Positions 1-7,878 of a DNA stretch of 64,000 bases are shown here, piece after piece. The stretch comes from Bacillus rhizoplanae. GTDB lineage: Bacteria; Bacillota; Bacilli; Bacillales; Bacillaceae_G. Both the position numbers and the translations under genes were made by a program. Numbering within the stretch: the first letter of the stretch is position 1; every line of letters begins with the position of its first letter. The notes below the pieces were generated by a model that saw only the letters and a program-made list of their open reading frames with translations, was not told the DNA's origin and did no database searches. The DNA is taken from positions 268,091 to 332,090 of the forward strand of contig NZ_CAKJTI010000003.1 in the NCBI RefSeq assembly GCF_917563915.1, read 5' to 3'.

Positions 1-43
1 AAATCCCCCTTTATATATTTCAATCTTAATACGAAAATGAAAT

Positions 44-504
44 GTGTCAATTTATGGATCTATATTTACAAAGTTTGATGAAACAGCAAGCAGTGGTGAA
101 TTACTAAAAATTCCAGTTGTTTCATCTGCACCAATTGTATTTATAACAGATGGTCAAGATTTTACACAGCATATGCATATTGCAACAGCTGAACATTTAG
201 CAAAACAAATGAAGCGGTGCAGCAAAATATCGCGCGTCTACAAACAAAATCAGTTGATGCAAATATGAAAGCACGTCTTATGAAGCATGAAGACAAGAGC
301 TTTACAATAGATGGAACAAATATCGCTAATTTGCCAAATGGAACAGCAGTTGTTCACAATTATATGTTAGAAAACTCAAATGTTGATATGACGAAAGAAA
401 TGACCGATCTTATGACAAACCAAAAGATGGTTCAAGCATCGCAGCGTGTCATGACAACATTTGATAAAGTGTACAATAAAGTATCCAATGAATTATTAAG
501 ATAA
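44..504 (+). pseudogene. Broken gene with a flagellar FlgF/FlgG-like C-terminal end
   Basis: Two open frames, 44-268 and 217-504, join into one protein if a single base is restored near 208-216 (reading ...AKQMK then AVQQNIARLQ...). The last 60 residues carry the pattern that closes flagellar rod/hook proteins of the FlgG family: NSNVDMTKEMTDLMTNQKMV followed by ...TTFDKVYNKV. The upstream part is not recognised, and no FlgG N-terminal helix is visible. The only start at the 5' end is a GTG without a good ribosome site, so the gene is probably also cut by the window edge or by decay. B. cereus carries a large flagellar cluster, and this may be its end. Sequencing error is an alternative to a true frameshift. 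Confidence 0.5.
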
Positions 505-524
505 AGAAATGCTCGAAGAGGGCA

Positions 525-1211
525 ATGAAATTAAATATTGAAAGAGTTGTATTTATTGGACGTACGTTTGATGAGTATTGTGATATGTTCCAATTGCGTG
601 ATGAGGACATACAAAATGAAAAAATATTAGATTGCCCAGCGGGTGCTTGTTCATTTACTGCAGTCGCAAATGCAAAGGGCGGCGACGTAACATCCTGTGA
701 TATTGTATACCAATTTGGTCAGAAAGATTTATATGAAAAAGGGCTGCAAGATGTGACACATACGATGGAACATATGGAAAAAGCAAAAGATAATTATATA
801 TGGAATTATTTTTCTAGTGGAGAAGATTTAAAGAAGCACCGCTTAGAAGCACTGCAAGTTTGTGCAGCTGACATGAAAAAAAATCCAGAGAGATACATAT
901 ATGCAACATTGCCAAAGCTGCCATTTCAAGATGAAGAGTTTGATACGGTTGTATCAGCACATTTTTTATTCATGTATAGTGATAGTTTCGATTATGAGTT
1001 CCATGTTGATACGGTTACAGAGTTGCTCCGTGTTGTGAAAAAAGAAATAAGAATTTTCCCATGTATCGATTTAAAAGGTGAACGATATGAATTTTTAGAT
1101 GAGCTCATAGAATACTTACGAAATAAAGGATGCGAAGTAGCAGAAGTACAAGTTCCTTATGAGTTTCAAAAAAATGGGGATACAATGCTGCAAATTAAGA
1201 AGGGCTGTTAG
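525..1211 (+). CDS. Class I SAM-dependent methyltransferase-like protein
   Basis: 228 aa. The ATG is preceded by GAAGAGG four bases upstream. A Rossmann-type SAM-binding motif I is visible near residues 37-55 (LDCPAGACSFTAVANAKGG), then an acidic end of strand 2 (SCDIVY). Near residues 131-147 is a PFQDEEFDTVVSAHFLF segment typical of motif IV/post-motif in these enzymes. The substrate cannot be told; small-molecule or protein methylation are both possible. It stands alone between the broken flagellar-like gene and a terminator. Confidence 0.75.
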   Translation: MKLNIERVVFIGRTFDEYCDMFQLRDEDIQNEKILDCPAGACSFTAVANAKGGDVTSCDIVYQFGQKDLYEKGLQDVTHTMEHMEKAKDNYIWNYFSSGEDLKKHRLEALQVCAADMKKNPERYIYATLPKLPFQDEEFDTVVSAHFLFMYSDSFDYEFHVDTVTELLRVVKKEIRIFPCIDLKGERYEFLDELIEYLRNKGCEVAEVQVPYEFQKNGDTMLQIKKGC

Positions 1212-1220
1212 TATAAGTAT

Positions 1221-1257
1221 AAAAAAAGATGACTTTTAAAGTCGTCTTTTTTTGTTT
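1221..1257 (+). terminator. Rho-independent terminator after the methyltransferase gene
   Basis: AAAAAAAGATGAC and GTCGTCTTTTTTT form a hairpin around TTTTAAA, followed by a T-run, ten bases after the stop codon. Confidence 0.85.
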
Positions 1258-1277
1258 ATTTAAAATTCAGAATATTA

Positions 1278-1306
1278 TTGACTCAATTGAATTTTCTTTT
1301 TATATT
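1278..1306 (+). promoter_or_regulatory. Probable sigma-A promoter of the azlCD region
   Basis: TTGACT (1278-1283) and TATATT (1301-1306) are separated by 17 bp. A further TATAAT at 1313 could serve as an alternative -10. It lies upstream of the broken TrmB-type reading frame that once preceded azlC. Confidence 0.5.
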
Positions 1307-1344
1307 AGTAGGTATAATCATAACTACTAAAGGGGAATGAGATT

Positions 1345-1621
1345 GTGAAAGAGTTGTAAAAGTTTGGTTTTTCTCAATATGAATGCAACGCTTATATCGG
1401 TTTATCCCGCACTAACGGGCAGTAAGACTCCCACCTCAAGATTCTGAGAAAATAAAGAAGATAGGTGGGAGATAACTGCCCGTAAGAGCCTGATTGGTTC
1501 AACTAACCATCAGTGGGGGAGGAAGAAAAACCCCCCACTGATGGAAGTTTCACTTTATTAGGTGAGCTGTTTTCTTACAAAAGGGTGAAGGGGGAGTTAG
1601 GGTGGAACGAGCAGCGGTATT
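1345..1621 (+). pseudogene. TrmB-family regulator remnant split by a bcr1 insertion
   Basis: Reading from GTG 1345 gives VKEL-stop-KFGFSQYECNAYIG. If bcr1 (1401-1558) and one TTTAT copy are removed, the frame runs on without a break as ...CNAYIGLLGE. This is the typical first helix of TrmB/sugar-type winged-helix regulators (KFGFSQYE.NAYIGLL.E). A TAA stop after four codons and loss of the rest show it is dead. It ends just inside azlC. Its place before azlCD suggests it once controlled the exporter. That role is inferred. Confidence 0.7.
1401..1558 (+). repeat. bcr1 repeat, full length, with TTTAT target duplication
   Basis: 158 bp bounded by TTTAT at both ends. The 5' arm TTTATCCCGCACTAACGGGC continues into a GCAGTAAGACTCCCACC / GGTGGGAGATAACTGC stem. 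It closes with a second hairpin built from CCATCAGTGGGGG and CCCCCCACTGATGG. bcr1 is a B. cereus-group repeat with mobile-element behaviour and no coding capacity. Here it interrupts the TrmB-like reading frame. Confidence 0.92.
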
Positions 1622-2321
1622 AGAGTCGCAAGATGAAACGTTTATGCAGGGTGTGAAAGATTGTTTACCAACAGTTCTCGGTTATTTAAGCATTGGCGTT
1701 GCTTCAGGTGTTATTGAGAAAACAGCTGGATTCTCAATAACAGAAATTGCACTTATTTCATTACTGATTTATGCTGGCTCGGCACAGTTTATTATGGCTG
1801 GAATGTTTGTAGCGGGTGCACCAGCTTCTACTATTATTTTTACCGTTTTCTTTGTGAATCTAAGACATTTTTTAATGAGCGCAGTATTAGCTCCATACTT
1901 AAAAAAGGTATCAATTTGGAAAAATATAGTGATTGGCTCGCAAATTACTGATGAAACATTTGGCGTTGCAGCCCAGCATGTAACAGGAAAACAATATGTA
2001 AGTGAAAAATGGATGCTCGGTTTAAATGTGACAGGTTATGTAAATTGGGTAATAGCAAATATTATTGGAGGTATTTTGGCAGATTGGATACCAGACCCGC
2101 ATACATACGGGATGGATTATGCACTTCCAGCGATGTTTATCGGATTGTTTGTTTTGCAACTTATGAATAGTCGTCCAAAGTTATTTGTTCATCTTTGCGT
2201 TGCCATTTCCTCAATTATGATTGCATTTCTTGCTCATTTCTTTGTATCAAATAGTGTTGCTGTTATTGTTGCAACACTTGCAGCAGCAACAATTGGGACG
2301 GTGATTGAAAAATGGAAGTAA
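1602..2321 (+). CDS. azlC: AzlC family branched-chain amino acid exporter, large subunit
   Basis: 239 aa, GTG start behind GAAGGGGGAG. It is hydrophobic throughout with about seven membrane segments, and carries the AzlC features GYLSIGVASGV near residue 22, LLIYAGSAQFIMAGM near residue 54 and FFVNLRHFLMS near residue 85. AzlC with AzlD exports branched-chain amino acids and analogues such as 4-azaleucine. The 3' end overlaps azlD by 10 bp, so the two are translationally coupled. Length and order match B. subtilis azlCD. Confidence 0.9.
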   Translation: MERAAVLESQDETFMQGVKDCLPTVLGYLSIGVASGVIEKTAGFSITEIALISLLIYAGSAQFIMAGMFVAGAPASTIIFTVFFVNLRHFLMSAVLAPYLKKVSIWKNIVIGSQITDETFGVAAQHVTGKQYVSEKWMLGLNVTGYVNWVIANIIGGILADWIPDPHTYGMDYALPAMFIGLFVLQLMNSRPKLFVHLCVAISSIMIAFLAHFFVSNSVAVIVATLAAATIGTVIEKWK

Positions 2322-2629
2322 GATGGGATGTATTACTTGTTGTACTTGGATCTGCAATCGTCACATTGCTTCCGAGAGTAGTGCCACTGCTTGTATTAAG
2401 TAAAGTAGAAATTCCAGAATGGGGGTTAAGATGGCTAAATTATATTCCAATTGCAATATTGGCTGCATTGTTAGCACAAACATTATTTATGAACGAAACG
2501 ATGCAAGTGGATTATTTATTAGCGGCTATTCCGACGTTCCTTGTTGCAATTTTTACACGGAGCTTATTAGGTGCAGTACTAACGGGAGTTATTGTAATGT
2601 TTTTGTTACGTTTATTTCTCCCATTTTAA
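2312..2629 (+). CDS. azlD: AzlD family branched-chain amino acid exporter, small subunit
   Basis: 105 aa with four predicted membrane segments and the typical AzlD beginning VTLLPRVVPLLVLSKVEIPE, then WLNYIPIAILAALL. It partners AzlC in the membrane and starts inside the azlC reading frame. No ribosome site beyond azlC's own codons is needed. Confidence 0.9.
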   Translation: MEVRWDVLLVVLGSAIVTLLPRVVPLLVLSKVEIPEWGLRWLNYIPIAILAALLAQTLFMNETMQVDYLLAAIPTFLVAIFTRSLLGAVLTGVIVMFLLRLFLPF

Positions 2630-2670
2630 TGGGGGTTAAGAAAACGATTGGTAGGGCTTGAGTAAATAAA

Positions 2671-2697
2671 ATCCTCACTGATGAAAGTTTCATTTTT
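2671..2697 (+). repeat. Decayed 3' end of a bcr1 repeat
   Basis: TCCTCACTGATGAAAGTTTC matches the closing part of bcr1 (CCCCCACTGATGGAAGTTTC) with a few changes. The rest of the element is gone. Confidence 0.55.
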
Positions 2698-2763
2698 TGT
2701 AACAAGGATTATCTCATATTGCATCGAACTTTGTAATATAACGATTACAAAAGGGGTGGTGCC

Positions 2764-2976
2764 ATGTTTATTTTAACAATTGGTGTTGTTATGTTTACAA
2801 TGTTTTTATTTTTTATTATTGGGCTTACAACATATACAATGTTTGTTCAAAAAGTGACGCCTCAAATTTACTACACACCGTTTGAATCAATTACTGCACA
2901 ATCACCTGTAGAGTTTCATGAGGAGCAGGAAGATAGGGAAGAAAGTGCGGATGTGGGTAAGGATAAAGATAGATAA
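2764..2976 (+). CDS. Small membrane protein, DUF3951-like
   Basis: 70 aa. One long membrane segment at residues 2-28, then YYTPFESITAQSPVEFHEE and a charged tail rich in Glu and Asp. The YTPF(D/E).ITGQ..VEFHEE stretch is what I associate with the DUF3951 family of Bacillus. Function unknown. RBS is AAAGGGGTGG. Possibly co-transcribed with the next gene, 29 bp downstream. Confidence 0.75.
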   Translation: MFILTIGVVMFTMFLFFIIGLTTYTMFVQKVTPQIYYTPFESITAQSPVEFHEEQEDREESADVGKDKDR

Positions 2977-3005
2977 AAAGTAATTTTGGTTGAAGGGGAA
3001 AAGAA

Positions 3006-3299
3006 ATGAAGAAGTCGAAGGTAGCTAATATTACTGCTATTGTAACAATTTTTATCGTGCTAGGAATCTCTATTTTCTCACCTTACAATTATTTGAAACA
3101 TGTTCATGCAGAAGGAATTTTGCAAGAACAAGGAATAAAAGAAGAATTTGAAGATAAAAACGTACAGAGTGTTACATATAAAGGCGATAATACTTATATT
3201 GTTAAAACAGATACGAAAGAATATGTTGTAATTCAAGAATATTACACACTTATGAATTATAAATGGAAGATATACGCGCTTGAGAAAACATGGGAATAA
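3006..3299 (+). CDS. Small exported or membrane-anchored protein, DUF3139-like
   Basis: 97 aa. An N-terminal hydrophobic segment (residues 8-26) is followed by an extracellular-type domain with YLKHVHAEGILQEQGIKEEF and YKGDNTYIVKTDTKEYVVIQ. The pattern fits the DUF3139 group of small Bacillus proteins. No cysteine is placed as a lipobox. Function unknown. RBS GAAGGGGAAAAG. Confidence 0.65.
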   Translation: MKKSKVANITAIVTIFIVLGISIFSPYNYLKHVHAEGILQEQGIKEEFEDKNVQSVTYKGDNTYIVKTDTKEYVVIQEYYTLMNYKWKIYALEKTWE

Positions 3300-3330
3300 A
3301 CGAAAAATAAATATAACAGAGGAGTAGGAG

Positions 3331-3930
3331 TTACTTCTCTGTTATGTTTTGAAGAAAAGAATTTATCATCTGATACCCTTGATCCGCAGCTTCCTCGTTG
3401 TATTTTGCAGAAAATGGATCAAGAAACCCGTGTTCTCCGTTAAGCTGTTTTATGTTTACAAGTGGTTGCCCTTTACTTTGTAAATTATTAATTAAAGCAG
3501 AAACTGAAAAACTAGTTTCGTTTGAAGGGAATAATAATAATGTAGGGCATGTCGGCACAATGTTTGTGTAATCACGAATACGTGAACCATAGCATCCGAT
3601 AACAAAATCAATTTTATGATCTTCACTACATAACCAGGCAAGCGTTGCACCAACGCTAAACCCGAGAATTCCCACATGCATATAGTTATTTCGTAGTTCA
3701 GCGAGCATATCTTCAATATGTTGTATCCCCTGTTGAAATCCAACGTTCTTGAGAAAATGTGAATATGCCTCTGTTTCCTCATCGTAATGAAAAGGAGAGG
3801 AGCGATGTAATAAATTTGGACAAATAACATCTATAGTCGAAGAGGAAAATGTGTGAATGACATGCTTCATATGTTGGTTGATTCCATATATTTCGTGCAG
3901 AAGTAGAAGAGCAGTTTTCGGTTTTATCAT
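3331..3930 (-). CDS. Dienelactone hydrolase / alpha-beta hydrolase family protein
   Basis: 199 aa. LLLLHEIYGIN at the start matches the oxyanion-hole strand of dienelactone hydrolases. GFSVGATLAW near residues 95-104 is the nucleophile elbow with Ser instead of the Cys of classical enzymes. The late GEHGFLDPF contains the catalytic His. An Asp/Glu third member is not obvious. The start is three bases after the stop of the upstream monooxygenase gene, so the two form an operon. Substrate unknown. Confidence 0.8.
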   Translation of the reverse strand: MIKPKTALLLLHEIYGINQHMKHVIHTFSSSTIDVICPNLLHRSSPFHYDEETEAYSHFLKNVGFQQGIQHIEDMLAELRNNYMHVGILGFSVGATLAWLCSEDHKIDFVIGCYGSRIRDYTNIVPTCPTLLLFPSNETSFSVSALINNLQSKGQPLVNIKQLNGEHGFLDPFSAKYNEEAADQGYQMINSFLQNITEK

Positions 3931-3933
3931 TTA

Positions 3934-4251
3934 CTATTCTCCTTTTGTAGTACGGTACTCTCTTTCAACAAGGCAAATTCTTGTATGAAATTGTTCATAC
4001 CATTGTTCTCGTCCTCTTTTTCTAGCAATCGTATGGGCTGCATGTTCTTTCCATTGTTGAATAGCTTCAAGTGATTCCCAGTACGAAATGGTAATACCAA
4101 AGCCAGTTTCATCGCGTACACTTTCAACATCGACAAATCCAGGTTGCTGCTTTGCTAACTTTACCATTTCATCTGCAACGATTTCGTAATCATCTGTTTC
4201 AGTTGAGAGTTGAGAAGTGAAAATAACCGCGTAGTATGGTGCTTTGTTCAT
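3934..4251 (-). CDS. Antibiotic biosynthesis monooxygenase (ABM) family protein, YqjZ-like
   Basis: 105 aa, the usual size of single ABM domains. A ferredoxin-like fold is suggested by YYAVIFTSQLS, MVKLAKQQPGFVDVESVRD, GFGITISYWESLEAIQQWK and the H..A...G...WYEQFHTRIC ending. Members degrade haem or oxidise small molecules, or are of unknown role; B. subtilis YqjZ is the closest named relative I recall. First gene of an operon with the hydrolase. Confidence 0.8.
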   Translation of the reverse strand: MNKAPYYAVIFTSQLSTETDDYEIVADEMVKLAKQQPGFVDVESVRDETGFGITISYWESLEAIQQWKEHAAHTIARKRGREQWYEQFHTRICLVEREYRTTKGE

Positions 4252-4444
4252 TTTGTTTTCTCCTTGCTATAAATTTTTTCTTTTTAGTTTATCATGAAAA
4301 CTGAATAGTGTGTCATTTAATGCGTATTTTAATTTCATTTACCGAATTGAATTTAATATGAAAAAATTCATGAAAAACCAAAAATAGTCTCGTTAAATAA
4401 GCAGTAAGACATCTACGCAAGGGATTAACTGCCTGTAAGTACGA

Positions 4445-4498
4445 GAAATATAAGAAATCCCACTTCAAAATAAAATGAAGTGGGATTTCTTATATTTC
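4445..4498 (-). terminator. Terminator of sspH, perfect 23-bp inverted repeat
   Basis: The arms 4445-4467 and 4476-4498 are perfectly complementary around an 8-base loop. The sspH stop codon lies inside the right arm, so the hairpin starts before translation ends. Confidence 0.85.
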
Positions 4499-4669
4499 CT
4501 CTAAGCTGTTAACTGGAACAGTGAGTTCACGATTTGGATTTGTTGCCTCGTATATGTGTACTGTTTCGTTTTTTTCGTCGACATGTTGAATCGTAACAGG
4601 CATACCTTGAAAAGTTACATTGGTTTGTTCCGTTGATTCTGAAATTTCTTTTGCTCTTTGAATGTTCAT
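4490..4669 (-). CDS. sspH: Small acid-soluble spore protein H
   Basis: 59 aa from the ATG at 4669, chosen because AGAGGAG lies at the right distance; an upstream ATG at 4708 has no ribosome site. The start MNIQRAKEI.ES and the core VTFQGMPVTIQHVDE...VHIY are characteristic of SspH, a minor spore-core protein made in the forespore. Its sigma-G promoter is not obvious to me. It sits inside a bcr1 relic, so its present promoter could lie in repeat-derived DNA. Confidence 0.88.
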   Translation of the reverse strand: MNIQRAKEISESTEQTNVTFQGMPVTIQHVDEKNETVHIYEATNPNRELTVPVNSLEEI

Positions 4670-4788
4670 TTTTAAACTCCTCTCTGTGTCCGATTGGTTA
4701 ACCATCAAGAGAGCTTCCGCTGATGGAAGTTATGCTGTACTACTATTTTGGCTCACAGTAAGGAATAATATACCAATTGATAGAGAGT

Positions 4789-6003
4789 TTAAAGTTTTTG
4801 AATCATTTGTAATGTTTCTTCAGTGAACGAAGAAAACATTGGAGCATGATAATCTTGAATGGCATGATGTGCTTGCTTTGCTTCATACAGAGCTTGTTCT
4901 TTATTCTGCAGGTGCATATAGCATAAAGCACGAAAAGAGCCAGCTGTAGTCAGTAATGCTTTGTCTATCGGATGATGTGAATAAGCGGGAATTGTGACTT
5001 GTTGCAACGATTCTAACGCTTCATGATAACGATCTAGGCCATATAATGCTTTGCCTTTTTCGAGATAATAAAAGCCATCTTTTTCGGGTCCTAGTACCTT
5101 TATTGACTGTTCTCCGTATGCTTCAATGTGCGCGAGTGCAACTTCATATTGTTTCGTAAGCATATTATGAAAATAAGCCTGCAATATATGAAGAAGAGTT
5201 GTTGATATGGCGTTTTCTGTAAAAATGGCAAATTGCTCTGCTTTCTTTAAATAGTGTAAGTAACCTTCTGTATCTTTAGCAAATGTTGCTTGATAGGACA
5301 AAATACGATAAAATTCATCCATCTTATAGTACACTTGATTTTTTTTAGAAAAAGCAATTGCTTGTAAAATAATATCTTTGCAGTCGTCATAATCTCCAAT
5401 CGCTAATAAAATAATTGCCTCATCTAAAAAAAGTTCAATTTGCATAATTAAATCCATTTCTAAATGTTTTTCTTTATACTCATCCCGAATGGAATTAATT
5501 AATTGTAAACACTCATGGTATTTATTATTGAGAAACAATAATCGAAAGAAGATAAGTTTTGTTTCTGTACTTTCGCGATATAAAGCATACTTTTCAAAAA
5601 TTAGTGTTGCTTTTTCAATATATGCATGTACATGATAATCTTTCATGTGAAGTGCTGCTTTAGCGTATTGTTTATATAAGCGGGCAGCATCTAGTGTAGA
5701 TGATAGTACATCATGCACAATAGGATGAAGAATTTCGTATACATCTTTAAAACGCATATCTTGTATATTTTGCTCCATTTTTTGCACAAGAGTAGCAAAT
5801 TCATTCGCTTCTTCTTCTAATAAAAAGCTTGCATCACAGCCGAGCTTATCAGCAAGATAATGCAACGTTTTCATGGAAGGAGTTGCCTTACCATTTTCAA
5901 TTTGACTGAGCATACTTTTTGTTAGTTCTGTCCCAGCAAGTTCAGATTGGGTAAGTTTTTTTTCTTTTCGTAATGTCCGTATTTTTTCTCCGAGAGTGGC
6001 CAT
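4789..6003 (-). CDS. XRE-type HTH regulator with TPR-like C-terminal domain
   Basis: 404 aa from the ATG at 6003, which has AAGGAGGAG seven bases upstream. An in-frame upstream extension lacks one. Residues 5-60 form an HTH_3 domain (IRTLRKEKKLTQSELA ... LSQIENGKATPSM..L). The rest is a helical repeat array like that of PlcR/Rgg/Rap-type sensors, so a peptide or protein ligand is possible. It is divergent from an MFS pump, and two matching inverted repeats lie in the shared promoter region. It therefore probably controls itself and the pump. Ligand unknown. Confidence 0.85.
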   Translation of the reverse strand: MATLGEKIRTLRKEKKLTQSELAGTELTKSMLSQIENGKATPSMKTLHYLADKLGCDASFLLEEEANEFATLVQKMEQNIQDMRFKDVYEILHPIVHDVLSSTLDAARLYKQYAKAALHMKDYHVHAYIEKATLIFEKYALYRESTETKLIFFRLLFLNNKYHECLQLINSIRDEYKEKHLEMDLIMQIELFLDEAIILLAIGDYDDCKDIILQAIAFSKKNQVYYKMDEFYRILSYQATFAKDTEGYLHYLKKAEQFAIFTENAISTTLLHILQAYFHNMLTKQYEVALAHIEAYGEQSIKVLGPEKDGFYYLEKGKALYGLDRYHEALESLQQVTIPAYSHHPIDKALLTTAGSFRALCYMHLQNKEQALYEAKQAHHAIQDYHAPMFSSFTEETLQMIQKL

Positions 6004-6024
6004 GGAACTCCTCCTTTTTTCAAA

Positions 6025-6047
6025 AAAGTTAAATATAATTAAACTTT
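6025..6047. promoter_or_regulatory. Candidate operator 1 of the XRE/TPR regulator
   Basis: AAAGTTAAATATAATTAAAC followed by TTT is a near-perfect inverted repeat just upstream of the regulator start. It shares both half-sites with the second site at 6081-6102. Confidence 0.6.
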
Positions 6048-6080
6048 TTATTGTCAAATTCAGAAAATTAATTATATAAT

Positions 6081-6102
6081 AAGTTTAACACAATTTAACT
6101 TT
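6081..6102. promoter_or_regulatory. Candidate operator 2 of the XRE/TPR regulator
   Basis: AAGTTTAACACAATTTAACT followed by TT repeats the half-sites of the first site in the opposite arrangement. It lies about 20 bp before the MFS start. Centres are about 55 bp apart. Confidence 0.55.
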
Positions 6103-6120
6103 TAAAGGGAGAGTGATTAT

Positions 6121-7395
6121 GTGGAAGGTGTAATAGAAAAGCAAAATGATGCACGATTAAAAATTGCGACGCGAAATATTGTTTTGATGATGATTGGGAA
6201 ATTATCATCAATGCTTGGGGCAAATATTTACACGTTTGCAATGGGGCTGTACGTTTTAAAAACGACAGGATCTGGCATGGGGTTTGCTATTACCCTTGTT
6301 TGTGGTTCCGTTCCGCGTTTGATTTGCGGGCCCATTGCCGGAGCAGCTGCAGACCGAATTAACCGGAAGTGGCTCGCTGTTGGAGGAGATGTATTAAGTG
6401 CTCTTATTATGTTTACTATGTTCTTACTTTCAACTTCATTTGGACTTTCACTGATCTTCATCTATGTATCCGCAGCACTGTTATCCATATGTGCAAGCTT
6501 TTTCTCTATTGCTTTAACATCCTCAATTCCATCTCTAGTTGATACTACACGTATTCAAAAAGCGAATTCATTAAATCAAACAGCTACATCGCTTGCGACA
6601 ATTTTAGGACCGATTATTGGTGGTCTTGTATACGGCTTATTTTCTATGAAATTCTTTTTTTTACTGAATGGTATTACATTTGCTTTTGCAGCGATAATAG
6701 AAGTATTTATGGTATTTGATTTGTATAAAGCAGACAAAAAAGAAAATAAGGATCATTTTTTAACGAGCATAAAAGAAGGCTTTGTATATGTGAAAGAGCA
6801 AAGTGACATATTTTCGATGCTGAAACTTTCACTTTGGCTGAATTTCTTTTTTTGTGCAGTTACGGTCTCACTTCCATATATTATCGTTCAAAAATTATCA
6901 CTTTCCTCTCAACAATTTGGGGTAATTGAAGGTATGTTTGCTGTTGGGATGTTAATCGCTTCTATTGTTTTATCCGTTCGAGCAGAAGCAACAAATAAGT
7001 TTCGGACGATTCGTAGGAACCTTTTCATACTGTCTGGATTATTGTTGTGTATTGTATTACCAATGTTTCTTCCGTTATCTAAAACAATGATTTTCATATA
7101 TTACATTACACTTATGATGCTTTTTGGAGTGAATATCATCACGATTAATGTCCCATTACAAGTCTTTGTTCAAAAAACGACGGCACCAGAATATTTAGGA
7201 CGTGTATTCGGATTAATTGAAACAATTGCAACAGCAATTGTCCCTCTTGGAACACTTTTGTACGGCGTACTTTTAGACTATATACCAGCATCTACTGTTA
7301 TGCTTATATCTGTCTTTGGATTGTTTGTTGTTGTTTTTTTGGGAACGAAGCAATGGAAGAATGTGCAAAAACAGGAGGAAGTGTCTATATCTTAA
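6121..7395 (+). CDS. MFS transporter, macrolide-efflux-like
   Basis: 424 aa, GTG start after AAAGGGAGAG (the ATG at 6119 is out of frame). Twelve membrane segments are likely. The loop 2-3 motif GPIAGAAADRINRKWLAVGG is the major-facilitator A motif, in the form seen in MefA/NreB-type drug exporters. Further family marks are SIPSLVDTTRIQKANSLNQT and APEYLGRVFGLIET. Substrate unknown. Expression is probably controlled by the divergent XRE/TPR protein. Confidence 0.85.
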   Translation: MEGVIEKQNDARLKIATRNIVLMMIGKLSSMLGANIYTFAMGLYVLKTTGSGMGFAITLVCGSVPRLICGPIAGAAADRINRKWLAVGGDVLSALIMFTMFLLSTSFGLSLIFIYVSAALLSICASFFSIALTSSIPSLVDTTRIQKANSLNQTATSLATILGPIIGGLVYGLFSMKFFFLLNGITFAFAAIIEVFMVFDLYKADKKENKDHFLTSIKEGFVYVKEQSDIFSMLKLSLWLNFFFCAVTVSLPYIIVQKLSLSSQQFGVIEGMFAVGMLIASIVLSVRAEATNKFRTIRRNLFILSGLLLCIVLPMFLPLSKTMIFIYYITLMMLFGVNIITINVPLQVFVQKTTAPEYLGRVFGLIETIATAIVPLGTLLYGVLLDYIPASTVMLISVFGLFVVVFLGTKQWKNVQKQEEVSIS

Positions 7396-7493
7396 AGAAT
7401 AAGTAGTCATTGTTACAAAAAGATGAACTCCCTGCATTTGGATAAAAAAAGGAGTATACTAATATTATTATCCTATGATAAGGAAGTGTCGTT

Positions 7494-7655
7494 ATGAGTA
7501 CTGTTGGTGTTGTATATGGAGTTATTCTTTCTTCTATTTTTGTTTCTTTTACTGTAGGTGTAACGCGTTACATTCATAAGTGGAAAGAAGGGGTTGTAAA
7601 GTTAAATCATATTGAAGAAGAAGCAAGTGATTTCATGTTACATCACGGGAAATAA
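7494..7655 (+). CDS. Small single-span membrane protein
   Basis: 53 aa: MSTVGVVYGVILSSIFVSFT begins a hydrophobic span, followed by RYIHKWKEG and a short acidic tail. RBS is AAGGAAG. The TAA stop lies inside the ATAAA edge of a bcr1 repeat. Function unknown. The good ribosome site and residue composition support a real gene. Confidence 0.6.
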   Translation: MSTVGVVYGVILSSIFVSFTVGVTRYIHKWKEGVVKLNHIEEEASDFMLHHGK

Positions 7656-7803
7656 AGTGAAACTTCCATCAGTGGACGTCTTTTCCCACTGATGGAAAGC
7701 TCTCACCAATCGGGCTTTTACGGACAGTTATCATCCACCTATCTTCTTCGCTTTTCTCTGAATCTTGAGGTGGGGGTCTTACTGTCCGTTAATTCGGGAT
7801 AAA
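7652..7803 (-). repeat. bcr1 repeat, full length, reverse orientation
   Basis: 152 bp with ATAAA at both ends. The order is reversed relative to the copy at 1401: AAACTTCCATCAGTGG first, GAGGTGGGGGTCTTACTG last. It directly abuts the preceding small gene. Confidence 0.9.
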
Positions 7804-7878
7804 ACATTACCTTTACAAAATTTACTGTTAATGGGATGTTTTCTAGAATAGTTAAAAATTCATAATTTTATTATGTAA

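Larger units (their letters stand above)
4392..4737. repeat. Decayed bcr1 repeat with sspH lodged between its halves
   Basis: 4392-4445 (GTTAAATAAGCAGTAAGACA ... TTAACTGCCTGTAAGTACGA) matches the first half of bcr1. 4691-4730 (CGATTGGTTAACCATCAAG ... GCTGATGGAAGTT) matches the second half. In intact copies these halves are adjacent, reading CCCGTAAAAGCCCGATTGG. Here the minus-strand sspH gene and its terminator fill the junction. Many substitutions show it is old. Confidence 0.6.

Noticed and set aside
1401-1558. bcr1 as an insertion sequence or riboswitch
   Set aside because: No coding capacity, and copies occur in both orientations with target duplications in unrelated contexts, so it is a dispersed repeat and not a gene-specific leader.
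3492-3830. 112-codon frame inside the dienelactone hydrolase gene
   Set aside because: Shadow frame on the same strand as the real gene; composition is not protein-like.
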